From the NCBI RefSeq assembly GCF_000335475.2, contig NZ_ANAH02000023.1:121380-185379 (forward strand): DNA of 64,000 nucleotides, given 5' to 3'. Below, one piece after another: positions 10,448 to 18,812 of this stretch; within the stretch, counting starts at the first letter, position 1; each line of letters begins with the position of its first letter. This stretch comes from Cystobacter fuscus DSM 2262. GTDB taxonomy: Bacteria > Myxococcota > Myxococcia > Myxococcales > Myxococcaceae. The position numbers and the translations under genes were made by a program. The notes under the pieces are model-generated. The model saw nothing but the letters and a program-made list of their open reading frames with translations. It was not told where the DNA came from and searched no databases.

Positions 10448-10879
10448 TCAAGGCTTGACGGGGTGGCTGAAATACAGTTCCGAGGCGATGGTCTGAATCT
10501 GGATCTTGCCATTTTCGACCACGAAGGTGTCGCTGCCGAAGAACGCGTTTTCATTCTTCGGCGTATAGCGCCAGGTGAGGTAGATGATGCGGCCATTGAT
10601 GGTGGGTTGATCCAACTGGTTCTGGCCGGTGCTGAAGATCTGGAACAACTGACGGAATGCCTGAGCGATGCCTGCTTTGCCGCGGATGACCTGATTGTTG
10701 AGAATCAGGATGGAGCTGTCGGTGTAGTCCGACGTGATGGCGGCGACGTCCTGGTCAGCCCAGGCCTTGATATGGTGTTGCCAGACTTCTTGGGTGCTCG
10801 GGGCGGCGGCCAGAGCCGGAGCACTCAGGGTCAATGCGGCGAGGAAGCTGAAAAGAGTGGTTTTGAAGGACGTGGCCAT
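10448..10879 (-). CDS. secreted SnoaL/NTF2-like protein
   Basis: A 143-residue protein starting with a clear Sec signal peptide (charged start, hydrophobic core, cleavage after APALA near residue 24). The mature part has the pattern of the DUF4440/SnoaL branch of the NTF2-like fold: a helix with a W..H...WADQD motif, then beta strands including an ITSDYTDSS segment and a C-terminal TFVVENGKIQIQT strand pair. Such domains form cone-shaped pockets and serve as small enzymes or binding proteins; the substrate here is unknown. ATG 10879 is preceded by GGAG at the right distance. The gene is visibly less G+C-rich than its neighbours, which hints at recent acquisition. It is 122 bp downstream of the TetR gene on the same strand. 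Confidence 0.8.
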   Translation of the reverse strand: MATSFKTTLFSFLAALTLSAPALAAAPSTQEVWQHHIKAWADQDVAAITSDYTDSSILILNNQVIRGKAGIAQAFRQLFQIFSTGQNQLDQPTINGRIIYLTWRYTPKNENAFFGSDTFVVENGKIQIQTIASELYFSHPVKP

Positions 10880-11001
10880 CGTGTTTCTCCAGGAGCGGGT
10901 TCGGGGAACGAGGCAGGATTTAACACGTGACCCTCGCGTCCATGGGATGGCTTGCCTTCAAGACTCTTTTGAGTCCGATTCAAAAGTGCTCCAGCGGGGT
11001 G

Positions 11002-11610
11002 TCAGTGCCCGCGCCCCGAGGGCTTTTTCGTCTCCAGGGGATCGACGGTGGTCCCCAACTGGCCGCGAAGCAGGCGCATGAAGCTCGCGATCTTCCGCTG
11101 GGTCTCTTTTTCGTCCGTGTCCAGGTTCTGCTCGAGGGTGAGGCCCGAGAAGAACGTCAGCACCAGGTCGGCCAGCTCCTGGGCATCGCCCGAGGGCCGC
11201 GCGGCCTCGAGGTTGCGCGCCAGGGCCGAGTGGAGGTGGCGCCGATTCTCGCGAATCAGTGTCTCGACAGTGGGAGGCAGCACCGCCACCTCGCGCAGCG
11301 AGTTGACCAACAGGCAGCCTGGCGAACCGTAAGCGCAGCGCAACCCGAGGGCGAGGAAGCGTTCGACGTTGTCCAGGCCCAGGGGTTGGGCGGAGAGGAG
11401 CTCCTCCGTGTGGGCCTGCTCGAGGTAGAACTTCAAGCTCTCGGTGTACAGGTCGTCCTTGCCCCGGAACTCGGAGTAGAGCCCCGACTTGTTGACGCCC
11501 GTGGCGCGCTCGAGGTCCTGAAGGCTCGTGTCGGCGTAGCCCTTCTTCCAGAACACGCCAATGGCTTTTCGCAGGACGCCTTCCCGGTTGAACCCCTTGG
11601 GTCGAGACAT
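11002..11610 (-). CDS. TetR/AcrR family transcriptional regulator
   Basis: A 202-residue TetR-type repressor. The N-terminal helix-turn-helix is clear (about residues 10-55: a GVFWKKGYADTSLQDLE segment followed by GVNKSGLYSEFRGKDDL). The ligand domain carries a conserved SPGCLLVNS motif, typical of one TetR branch and including a Cys that could be redox or electrophile sensitive; that role is inference. It lies 7 bp downstream of the flavodoxin gene on the same strand, and a perfect palindrome overlaps the -10 region upstream of that pair. It is therefore most likely the autorepressor of a flavodoxin-tetR operon. Confidence 0.9.
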   Translation of the reverse strand: MSRPKGFNREGVLRKAIGVFWKKGYADTSLQDLERATGVNKSGLYSEFRGKDDLYTESLKFYLEQAHTEELLSAQPLGLDNVERFLALGLRCAYGSPGCLLVNSLREVAVLPPTVETLIRENRRHLHSALARNLEAARPSGDAQELADLVLTFFSGLTLEQNLDTDEKETQRKIASFMRLLRGQLGTTVDPLETKKPSGRGH

Positions 11611-11617
11611 GTTCCAC

Positions 11618-12235
11618 TCACTTTCGTTGGGCGAGGACGGCCCGTCCGACCTTCAGCTCCCTGGCGACGTTCGTCACGCGCTGCCCGAGGAACTCGGCGG
11701 TCCTCAAGTCGGCGGGCGGTGGCGCGACGTCCGAGGATTGATCGAGGTTGGATTGGGCCGCCACGCCCAGAGTGTACGCATCCCGGTTGAGCACGTCCTC
11801 GTTGGTGAAGGAACGGTTGTTGCCGTACGGCAGGCCCAGGTTCACCCAGTGCATGTGGTGCTGCGCCGCGAACGTCATGAGTTGAATCAGGGAGTTCTGC
11901 TTGTCGCCACCCCGGGAGCCGCCATTGGTGAAGCCCGCGGCTACCTTGTTGGCCCAGCGCTTCTGCGCGTACTGCAGGTGGGAGGTCGCATCCATGAAGC
12001 CCTTGAACTGCGCCGACAGGCTGCCCATGTACGTGGGCGCGCCCATGATGATGGCATCGGCGGAATCCAGCACGTCCCAGTGCTTCGGCGCATCCTCGGC
12101 CCAGAGGAGCTGGACCTCCGTGTTGGGCTCCTTCGCGGCACCGGCCGCGACCGCCTCGGCGACCTTCGTCGTGTGGCCACCACGACCGCTGTGATAGACG
12201 ACCACCACTCGAACAGTCTCGGATGTATCGGACAT
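11618..12235 (-). CDS. flavodoxin family NAD(P)H-dependent (quinone) oxidoreductase
   Basis: A 205-residue flavodoxin-fold protein. The FMN phosphate loop VVVYHSGRGGHTTKVAEAV is near the N-terminus. A GAPTYMGSLSAQFKGFMD segment and a later GFTNGGSRGGDKQ segment contribute to the FMN site, as in WrbA-like quinone reductases and related NADPH:FMN oxidoreductases. Two-electron reduction of quinones or electrophiles would suit control by an adjacent TetR with a sensor-like Cys. ATG 12235 is preceded by GAGGAACTCCC. An upstream in-frame codon at 12490 would run through the operator and the neighbouring kinase gene and is rejected. The first gene of the operon with tetR. Confidence 0.88.
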   Translation of the reverse strand: MSDTSETVRVVVVYHSGRGGHTTKVAEAVAAGAAKEPNTEVQLLWAEDAPKHWDVLDSADAIIMGAPTYMGSLSAQFKGFMDATSHLQYAQKRWANKVAAGFTNGGSRGGDKQNSLIQLMTFAAQHHMHWVNLGLPYGNNRSFTNEDVLNRDAYTLGVAAQSNLDQSSDVAPPPADLRTAEFLGQRVTNVARELKVGRAVLAQRK

Positions 12236-12303
12236 GGGAGTTCCTCTTCTTTCGATGTGCGCCGTGGCGCTCGCTGATCGCGTGCCCGACTCGGGCTCGT
12301 CAT

Positions 12304-12321
12304 TTGAACCGATCGGTTCAA
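12304..12321. promoter_or_regulatory. TetR operator
   Basis: TTGAACCGATCGGTTCAA is a perfect 18-bp palindrome 69-86 bp upstream of the flavodoxin ATG. It overlaps the proposed -10 and start site of the flavodoxin-tetR operon, as well as the stop codon (12318-12320) of the upstream kinase gene. Position and form fit autorepression by the TetR protein at 11002-11610. Confidence 0.7.
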
Positions 12322-12346
12322 TACGCCGGGGCCTTTTCCTTTTCAA
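12318..12346 (-). promoter_or_regulatory. promoter of flavodoxin-tetR operon
   Basis: TTGAAA (12346-12341) and TATTGA (12323-12318) are 17 bp apart on the minus strand. The -10 hexamer is overlapped by the palindromic operator, the classic layout for TetR repression. The promoter lies inside the last codons of the hybrid kinase gene. Confidence 0.45.
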
Positions 12347-15300
12347 GCGCATTCGTGCGTGAAGAAGAGGGCTCATTCGAGGGGAGGAGCAGGGTCGCGG
12401 TGGTGCCGCGACCTGGACCCTCGCTGTCCAGGGCGAGCCGTCCACCCATGAGCCGTGCGGCGAGTGCACTGGAGTGCAGGCCAATCCCATGACCGTGGGG
12501 GCGGGTGGTGAAACCCTGGGTGAAGAGGTGCGGGCGGATGTCCGGAGCGAGGCCCACTCCGGTGTCCATCACCTGCAGCCGCACCCAGCCGTCCTCCTGG
12601 GTCAGGCGGAGGGTGAGGCGCGGGGCGGGTTGGGGGAGGGCTTCCAGGGCCTGGCGGGCATTGTTCAGCAGGTTGAGCAGGATGGTGAGCACCTTGTGCT
12701 TGTCTATCTTCACCGGGGGAAGGGCTTGGACTTCCCGGGAGACGGTGACCTGGGCCTGAAGCAGGGCGCCGTGTTGAAGACGCAGGGCCTCCTCCATCAA
12801 CTCGCCCAGGTCGCACTCTTCCCACAGCAGGGTGGAGGTGGCATGGGCTTGTTGACCCTCCACGATGGAGCGTACCCGTGACACCTGCGAGTCCATGGTG
12901 TCCAGACTCGTGGCGAGAGACGCCTGTTCCTGTTCCAGCTCCCCGGTCAGTTGGAGGAAGTAGTCCACCAGGTGGTGGCCGCGCGCGTCCCGCGTGAGGA
13001 AGTCGGCCAGGTGGGTGCGGTTGTCGTCCAGAAGGGTGGCGGCCTGCCGGAGGCGACCCACGCGGGAGGTGGCGAGCGTGTCGCGCATCAGCGCGGTGTC
13101 CACGACGATGCTGGTGAGGGCGTTGCCCACGTCATGGATCACATTGGAGGCGATTTCCGCCATGCCCGTCCGGCGGGCGGTTTCCACCAACTGGGCCTGG
13201 GCCCGCTTCAACTCGTGGGTGCGCTGCTGGACGCGCGCCTCCAGCTCATCATTGGCCTGGCGCAGGGCGGCTTCGGCCTTCTGCACGTCCGAGTAGAGCC
13301 GGGCATTCTCGATGGAGATGGAGGCCTGGGAGGCGAGGTGCTCCAGGAGCGAGAGCCGGGCGGGGGAGAAGGCCTCCTGGGTCAGGGAGTTCTCCAGGTA
13401 GAGCAGGCCGAAGAAGGCTTCCTTGCGGCGCAAGGGGAGACAAAGGATGGAGCGGGCGGACGACGAGGAGAAGTAGGTGTCGGAGGAGAAGGGGTGGGGG
13501 TGGGAGGTGTCGTTGAGCAGGACGTGCTCACGGGTGCGGCGCACGTAGGAGAGCAGGGACAGGGGCAGTGCGTCGGTGGACAGGCTCCCGCTGTCGGAGG
13601 GGGAGGCGGACTGGCGCGCGACCAGTTGGAGCGAGTCGTCCTGGAGAAGGAAGAGGGCGGCGCGCTGGGCACCGGCGCTCTCCAGGGTGACACGCAGGAG
13701 GGTGGCCACCAGGGGCTCGAGGAGGATTTCGCTGGAGATGGCCTGTTGGGCCTTGATGACGGCGAGTGAATCGACGTGCTGGGGGCCCGTCCCCTGGTCC
13801 GTGGTGGTGTCCTGGGCGGAGGCCGGCGCGGAGAGGAGTTGCGGCCACAGCTCCTCCAACTGGCGGACTTTTCCGTGGGCGCCCCATTGGAAGTACGCCT
13901 CGCGGGCCTGGCGGATGTAGCTGGTCGCCAGCGAGGGCAAGCCCAGGCCCTTGCAAAAACGGGCGGCCAGCTCATTGGCGAGACCCACATGGTGGGGAGC
14001 GCCGTGTTCGCGAGCGGCGAGCAGGGCGGCCTCGTAGGCACGCAGGGCCTCTTCGGTGTTGCCGGAGAGCCGGGCCAGCTCGGCGGCCACCATCCTCTCG
14101 GCGGCGAGGAAGTTCGCCGGGCACCCGCTGGCCCAGGCCGCGAGCTGTTGACGGTGCTTGTCGATCTCGACGAGGAACTCCCGCTGTTCGTCGGGGGCCG
14201 CGGTCCGGTGGCAGGCGGCCAGTGTCAGCGCCCCATACAAGTGATAGTTGAACCGCATGGGATCGCCCGGCGTTCTGGAGGCCGTTCGCGCGACCTGGGT
14301 GCGGGCCTGGCGGGCCTGCTCGTAGTCACCACACATGAAGCGCGACTGCATCTTGATGTGGAGGAACAGACCGTGGAATTGAGGCGAGCCACTCCCCAGC
14401 AGCTGTGCCTCGACGCTCGCCTCATCGAACCCATCCCCATCGATCTCGGAGAAGGAGGGCGTGAGCCCGCGCAGTTGCTGCACGAGACGCAGGTTGTAGC
14501 GCGCCAGGTGGGCGAACATGGGATGGCTGGATTTGCGGACGAACTCCTCGAAGGCCTTCGACTCCTGGTGGATCTCGGAAAGCTCACGACCCTCGAGCAG
14601 GAGGTTTCGGATGAGGGAGAAGCAACACGCGCAGGCCCCCGGATCGTCTCCCCTCATGACTGATTCTCGAAGGGCGGCGAGGATGGTCTCCCGGACCTGG
14701 GAGAAGGGGACGGACAGACTCTGGATGGTCGCGGAGTAGTTCAGCACCCGGATCTTGTGAGGAGACAGTGGGTAGCGCTCACTCAGGCGGAGGGCGAGTT
14801 CGCCCAGGGCGCGTGCTTCACCGTATTTCTGGCGATTGGAGCCATACCAGGAGGAGCAGAGGACATAACTGTTCGCGGACGCCTCCGTGTTGCCGTGGCG
14901 GATGCTCAAGACCGCCGACTGGAGGGCGGCCAGGGCGGACAGCCTGACATTGGCGAACAGGGCCGAGGCGCTCAAGGCCGACAAGACATCGAGGGTGGCC
15001 GTCAGGTCGGCATCCGTCGGGGCGGGCAGGGACAGGATCTCCTCGACGGAATGCCGTTCCAGCAACAGTTCCAGTTCCTCCTCGGCCCGGTGGAGCTCTT
15101 CCTCGGATGGGGTGGGCGTCAGGCCCCATCCAAACTTCCGCAGGCATTCCAGGAGGGTGCTGACAGCACCCTGGGTACTCCCGACGAGCCCGTGGAGGCG
15201 GCCCCGGAGAATGTGGGCAGCGGCCATGTCGGAGCGCGTACGGGCCTGGCGCAACAACTCCTCCGCCAGGAGGACGGCCTTGTCGGAATGGCCGCTCATC

Positions 15301-17639
15301 GAGTCACTGGTGACCTGGGCCGAGCGCAATTTGAACGTCAGGGCATGGTCGGATTCCCAGGGGTCGCCGGGCAGCAGGGAGATGGCCAGGGTGAAATAGC
15401 CCGCGGCCGAATGGTGGGCCGAGGCGGCCCTGGCCCGGAAACCCGCTCGTGCGTTGAGGTGCGCCAGATGCGTGCGCTCCGCCTCATCCTGCATCAGTTC
15501 CACTCCCGCGTTGAGCTGGCCCACGACATCGAAGAGGCGCTCGTCGAGTTCTTCCGGAGACAAGTCGCTCAGCCATTGGCGACCGATGCGCAGGTGCAAG
15601 CGCTTGCGCTCCTCGGCCGGGAGGAGCTCATGGGCGGCTTGTTGGATGTGGTCGTGGAGGAAGCGCGGGTGATGGGGACCCGTCCATTCCACCAGTCCCT
15701 CCCGCAGGGCTGGCTCCAGGCCGTCCTCCACCTGGGAGACGTCCCTCCGGGTCAGGTGGGCCAGGAGGGAGAGCGGAAAGGTGCTCCCCACACAGGCGGC
15801 CAGCTGGAGCAGGTGTTGTGTGTCCTCGGGCAGATGGCGCAGCCTGCCCACCATGAAGTCCACCACGTTGTCCGAGTAGCCACGCGCCTTCACGCCCGCT
15901 TCATCCCAGCGCCAGCCCCCCTCGGGCGCACGCGTCACCAACTCCTCCTGGTGGAGTGTCTGCAACAGTTGCAACAGGAAGAAGGGATTGCCCGCGGTCT
16001 TTTCCCAGACCAGGGCGCGCAGTGGCTCCACGACGTCTGGACTGGCACCCGGGAGGGCCTCCGCCACCAGTTGGCGCGTCTGCTCGAGCGACAAGGCTCC
16101 CAGGTGGATGTCCCCGAGCCGTGCCCCCGCCTCGCGCGCCCGGGCGAACGTCGACAGGAGGGGGTGAGAGGGGCCCACCTCGTTGTCCCGGTAGGCGCCC
16201 ACCAACAGCAGGGGCGGCGTGTCCGGATGGGACGCGAGGTATTGCAACAGCTCGAGGCTGGCGAGGTCCGCCCACTGCAAGTCATCCAGGAAGAGCACCA
16301 GCGGGCGCTCGCTCGTGGCGAAGACGCTCAGCAGGCGTTGGAAGAGACGATGGACGCGGTGGGGCGCGGCCTCGGGTGGCAGTTCCGCCACGGCGGGCTG
16401 TTTGCCCAGGACGAGTTCCCATTGCGGCACCAGGCCCACCAGCACCTGTCCTTGCCCTTCCAGGGCTTGCAACAGGCGGTGGCGCCAGGTGGCGAGCTCC
16501 TCGTCGCTGCCGGCCAGCAGGTGCTGGAGGAGGCCGCGGAGAGCCTGGACCAGGGGGGTGTAGGGCACGTCCCGCTGGAACTGGTCGAACTTGCCGTGAA
16601 GGAAGAAGCCACGGCGCCGCAACACGGGCTCGTGCAACTCATGCACGACGGCGGACTTGCCTATGCCCGAGTAGCCGCGGACCGACACCCACTCCAGCCG
16701 GCCCTCCCGTGCCACGCGCTCGAAGGCCTCGAGCAGGGTCTCCACCTCGGTCTGCCGGCCATACAACCGCTGGGGCAGCAGGAAGCGCGCGGGCACGTCC
16801 CGCTCCCCCAGGCGGAAGTCTTCCTCTCCTCGCTGGAGGCGCTCCAGATCGAATCGCAAGCCCTCCGCTGCCTGGTAGCGCTCCTCGGCCCGCTTGGACA
16901 AGAGCTTCATCACCAGGGCGGAGAGGAGGGGCGGCACCCCGGGCACCACCTGGTGCGGGGACGGGGGCGTCTGGGCCAGGTGGGCGTGAAACCACTCCAA
17001 CAAGTCCCTGCCCTCGAAGGGCAGACGTCCCGTGAGCATCTGGTAGAAGGTGACGCCCAGGGAGTAGAGGTCGGTGCGGTAGTCCAGCGTCCGGTTCATC
17101 CGTCCTGTCTGCTCCGGAGACATGTACGCCGGAGTTCCCTGCACGAGGGGCGCGGGAGCCGCCTCCACGTGCTCCATGCGCTGGAGGGTGGAAATGCCGA
17201 AGTCGATGAGCCAGGGCTGGCCGGAGTCGGACAGGAGGATGTTGGCCGGTTTGATGTCCTTGTGGATGACGCCCCGACGGTGGACCTCGGCCAGGGTGGA
17301 GCACAGGCCGAGGGCGATGGGGAGGAAGCGCTCGGGAGCAAGGGGCTGACCCAGATGCTCGGAGAGCGGGGTGCCGCCCTCGTGGGCGAGGATGAGGACC
17401 GGACGCTCCTGGTGCATCTCACAGGCGTGGACCTGGATGATCCCGGGGGTCCCGCGCAGCCGTTGGAGGAGCGTGTGCTCGTGTTGGAGGAGCGCTCGTT
17501 CCCGGGCACCCGGAAAGTCGGAGCGGGGGGTCTTGAGGATGACGGCCTGGCGGTCCACCTCTCTCAGTGCACGGTAGAGGAGATGGGAGGACGTGGATTG
17601 CAGGAGTCCGAGGAGGGTATAGCCAGGGCAATGCAACAT
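12318..17639 (-). CDS. Ser/Thr kinase - AAA ATPase - GAF - histidine kinase hybrid (paralogue)
   Basis: This 1773-residue protein has the same module order as the gene at 2591-7978. The Ser/Thr kinase has Lys36, HKDIKPANI with Asp128 and IDFGIS. The ATPase has GYSGIGKSAV and a VLFLDDLQWAD Walker B. A TPR-like stretch, a GAF domain (about 1290-1440) and a coiled coil follow, then a histidine kinase. Its H-box is NVIHDVGNAL with His1502, a different H-box class from the HEIKN type of the first paralogue. I chose ATG 17639 rather than 17663: MLHCPGY then aligns with MNSIPGY of the paralogue, and Lys36 and Asp128 fall at identical residue numbers. Neither start has a strong ribosome site. No receiver domain or adjacent response regulator is present. 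Confidence 0.88.
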   Translation of the reverse strand: MLHCPGYTLLGLLQSTSSHLLYRALREVDRQAVILKTPRSDFPGARERALLQHEHTLLQRLRGTPGIIQVHACEMHQERPVLILAHEGGTPLSEHLGQPLAPERFLPIALGLCSTLAEVHRRGVIHKDIKPANILLSDSGQPWLIDFGISTLQRMEHVEAAPAPLVQGTPAYMSPEQTGRMNRTLDYRTDLYSLGVTFYQMLTGRLPFEGRDLLEWFHAHLAQTPPSPHQVVPGVPPLLSALVMKLLSKRAEERYQAAEGLRFDLERLQRGEEDFRLGERDVPARFLLPQRLYGRQTEVETLLEAFERVAREGRLEWVSVRGYSGIGKSAVVHELHEPVLRRRGFFLHGKFDQFQRDVPYTPLVQALRGLLQHLLAGSDEELATWRHRLLQALEGQGQVLVGLVPQWELVLGKQPAVAELPPEAAPHRVHRLFQRLLSVFATSERPLVLFLDDLQWADLASLELLQYLASHPDTPPLLLVGAYRDNEVGPSHPLLSTFARAREAGARLGDIHLGALSLEQTRQLVAEALPGASPDVVEPLRALVWEKTAGNPFFLLQLLQTLHQEELVTRAPEGGWRWDEAGVKARGYSDNVVDFMVGRLRHLPEDTQHLLQLAACVGSTFPLSLLAHLTRRDVSQVEDGLEPALREGLVEWTGPHHPRFLHDHIQQAAHELLPAEERKRLHLRIGRQWLSDLSPEELDERLFDVVGQLNAGVELMQDEAERTHLAHLNARAGFRARAASAHHSAAGYFTLAISLLPGDPWESDHALTFKLRSAQVTSDSMSGHSDKAVLLAEELLRQARTRSDMAAAHILRGRLHGLVGSTQGAVSTLLECLRKFGWGLTPTPSEEELHRAEEELELLLERHSVEEILSLPAPTDADLTATLDVLSALSASALFANVRLSALAALQSAVLSIRHGNTEASANSYVLCSSWYGSNRQKYGEARALGELALRLSERYPLSPHKIRVLNYSATIQSLSVPFSQVRETILAALRESVMRGDDPGACACCFSLIRNLLLEGRELSEIHQESKAFEEFVRKSSHPMFAHLARYNLRLVQQLRGLTPSFSEIDGDGFDEASVEAQLLGSGSPQFHGLFLHIKMQSRFMCGDYEQARQARTQVARTASRTPGDPMRFNYHLYGALTLAACHRTAAPDEQREFLVEIDKHRQQLAAWASGCPANFLAAERMVAAELARLSGNTEEALRAYEAALLAAREHGAPHHVGLANELAARFCKGLGLPSLATSYIRQAREAYFQWGAHGKVRQLEELWPQLLSAPASAQDTTTDQGTGPQHVDSLAVIKAQQAISSEILLEPLVATLLRVTLESAGAQRAALFLLQDDSLQLVARQSASPSDSGSLSTDALPLSLLSYVRRTREHVLLNDTSHPHPFSSDTYFSSSSARSILCLPLRRKEAFFGLLYLENSLTQEAFSPARLSLLEHLASQASISIENARLYSDVQKAEAALRQANDELEARVQQRTHELKRAQAQLVETARRTGMAEIASNVIHDVGNALTSIVVDTALMRDTLATSRVGRLRQAATLLDDNRTHLADFLTRDARGHHLVDYFLQLTGELEQEQASLATSLDTMDSQVSRVRSIVEGQQAHATSTLLWEECDLGELMEEALRLQHGALLQAQVTVSREVQALPPVKIDKHKVLTILLNLLNNARQALEALPQPAPRLTLRLTQEDGWVRLQVMDTGVGLAPDIRPHLFTQGFTTRPHGHGIGLHSSALAARLMGGRLALDSEGPGRGTTATLLLPSNEPSSSRTNALEKEKAPAY

Positions 17640-17834
17640 GTGGGTGCACCAGGAATGGCCCATGCCGTGCTTGAACCAGCGCGTGGCCTCAGTGGCTTCC
17701 CATAACCCGCCAGCGGGAGGTTTCCCCCTTGATGCGTCAATCGGGCATTGACCGCGCTCCTCGGGGTGTGACCGTGGCGCATTTGTTCGACGTACCTCGA
17801 ACCGGAGCGTGAGCGCTCGGAGGGACTGCGAGCC

Positions 17835-18146
17835 GTGCCTTGCGGCCCGTTCATCGAAACCACCGGAGTGCTCGCCCAGGAGCCCATGCCGGGCACGTCC
17901 GCCATCAGCCTGGTGAACGGGGCGCTCGAGAGCTTCACCCGTGCGGCGGCGCTCGAGATGCCCCGGGGCATTCGTATCAACGTGGTGAGCCCGCCGTGGG
18001 TGGATGAGACCTTGAAGGCCTTCAACATGAAGGGCATTGCCGGCATGCCCGCGGCTCAGGTCGCCCGGGCCTACGTGCGGAGCATCGAGGGGAGTGACAC
18101 CAGCCAGGTGCTCGACGCGCGGAAGTTCGCCGCACAGGAGGGCTGA
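17835..18146 (+). pseudogene. C-terminal remnant of a short-chain dehydrogenase
   Basis: About 103 residues match the C-terminal half of a small SDR family protein: a GVLAQEPMPGTSAISLVNG segment, ESFTRAAALEMPRGIRINVVSPPW and a final GTQVLD-like strand (here SDTSQVLDARKF). The N-terminal Rossmann half with the glycine-rich NAD(P)-binding loop is absent; the codons upstream (17781-17834) give no recognisable SDR sequence. The GTG at 17835 is merely the first start-like codon. Without a dinucleotide site it cannot be a working oxidoreductase, so I call it a truncated pseudogene. It is isolated between a divergent kinase gene and another broken gene. Confidence 0.65.
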
Positions 18147-18284
18147 CGGCCCACCGCTCGGGGCATATCCGTGTCCGCCCCGGAAGGGTGTCGACCGGAA
18201 ATGTTGTCAAAGGACCTGTTTCGACACCTCTCGCTCTTTCTTACTTCTATTTAGGCCTGCGAAAACGAAAGAATTGGCGTCACC

Positions 18285-18680
18285 ATGCCTTATATTCCAG
18301 ATTTTGATACGGATGCAGTCCTCCACATTCTCAACTCAATCATCCAGAAGCACCCAGAGGGATCACCGGAGAGAGACGCAATCGAGCTTGCGCAGATTGC
18401 ATTGATCTACCCCCGCCACATCCGGAAAGAGGATGACTTCCGCAGGTTCTACAGGGACATTTATGACCCCTCATTCAAGCTAAAAGTCTCCCATGAGTTT
18501 GCAACACGGTAAGAGGCAGACAAATGGCTGGCCAGCGGGAAGGCAGAGGACGCAGAGCGCGTCAGAATCGCTGGCAAGGGTTTCATGGTTGTCCGATTGC
18601 CTGGGCGGTTTACGTTCATGAGCGCACCCCTTGAAGGGGAAGGGGAGGAAACAGACGAGTCAGGAGATGACTCCGAGTAG
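18285..18680 (+). pseudogene. small unidentified gene interrupted by an in-frame TAA
   Basis: An ATG at 18285 opens 75 codons, then TAA at 18510-18512. The same frame continues directly for 55 more codons (EADKWLASGKAEDAERV and onwards) to TAG at 18678-18680. The residues on both sides form one plausible protein of about 131 residues, and codon style does not change at the stop. A single G to T change in a GAA codon would create the TAA, so this looks like a recent nonsense mutation. The product is soluble, with a helical N-terminus and an acidic tail; the family is unknown. The gene has a lower G+C content than its surroundings. Alternatively the first 75 codons are a free-standing short protein. 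Confidence 0.6.
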
Positions 18681-18812
18681 GTGATAGCTGGTGAGGCGGA
18701 TGCCGGAGCCGCCAGCGGTGAGCGTCTCGGCCTTGTCCAAGCAGGTGAACGTATCGCGGCCTACGCTCTCGCAGTGGCTGAGGGCCGCTCGCGATGATGC
18801 GCCGACAGCAGG

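Noticed and set aside
10962..10986. CTTTTGA-N7-TCAAAAG inverted repeat upstream of the NTF2-like gene as a second TetR operator
   Set aside because: Half-sites resemble the TetR palindrome, but the TTGA to TCAA distance is 7 instead of 10 bp, and an overlapping GACTC/GAGTC hairpin offers a simple terminator reading for the tetR gene.
12284..12296. GCCCGA-C-TCGGGC hairpin after the second hybrid kinase gene
   Set aside because: It is short, has no T-run, and lies within the leader of the flavodoxin operon; it could arise by chance in GC-rich DNA.
17640..17663. An earlier ATG (17663) for the second hybrid kinase
   Set aside because: The extra eight residues break the alignment with the paralogue; starting at 17639 puts Lys36 and Asp128 at identical positions in both.
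18681..18812. Possible extra coding remnant on the minus strand between the broken gene and the pseudokinase-like gene
   Set aside because: A short Ser/Cys/Thr-rich stretch is open in one frame, but there is no start, no ribosome site and no recognisable family.
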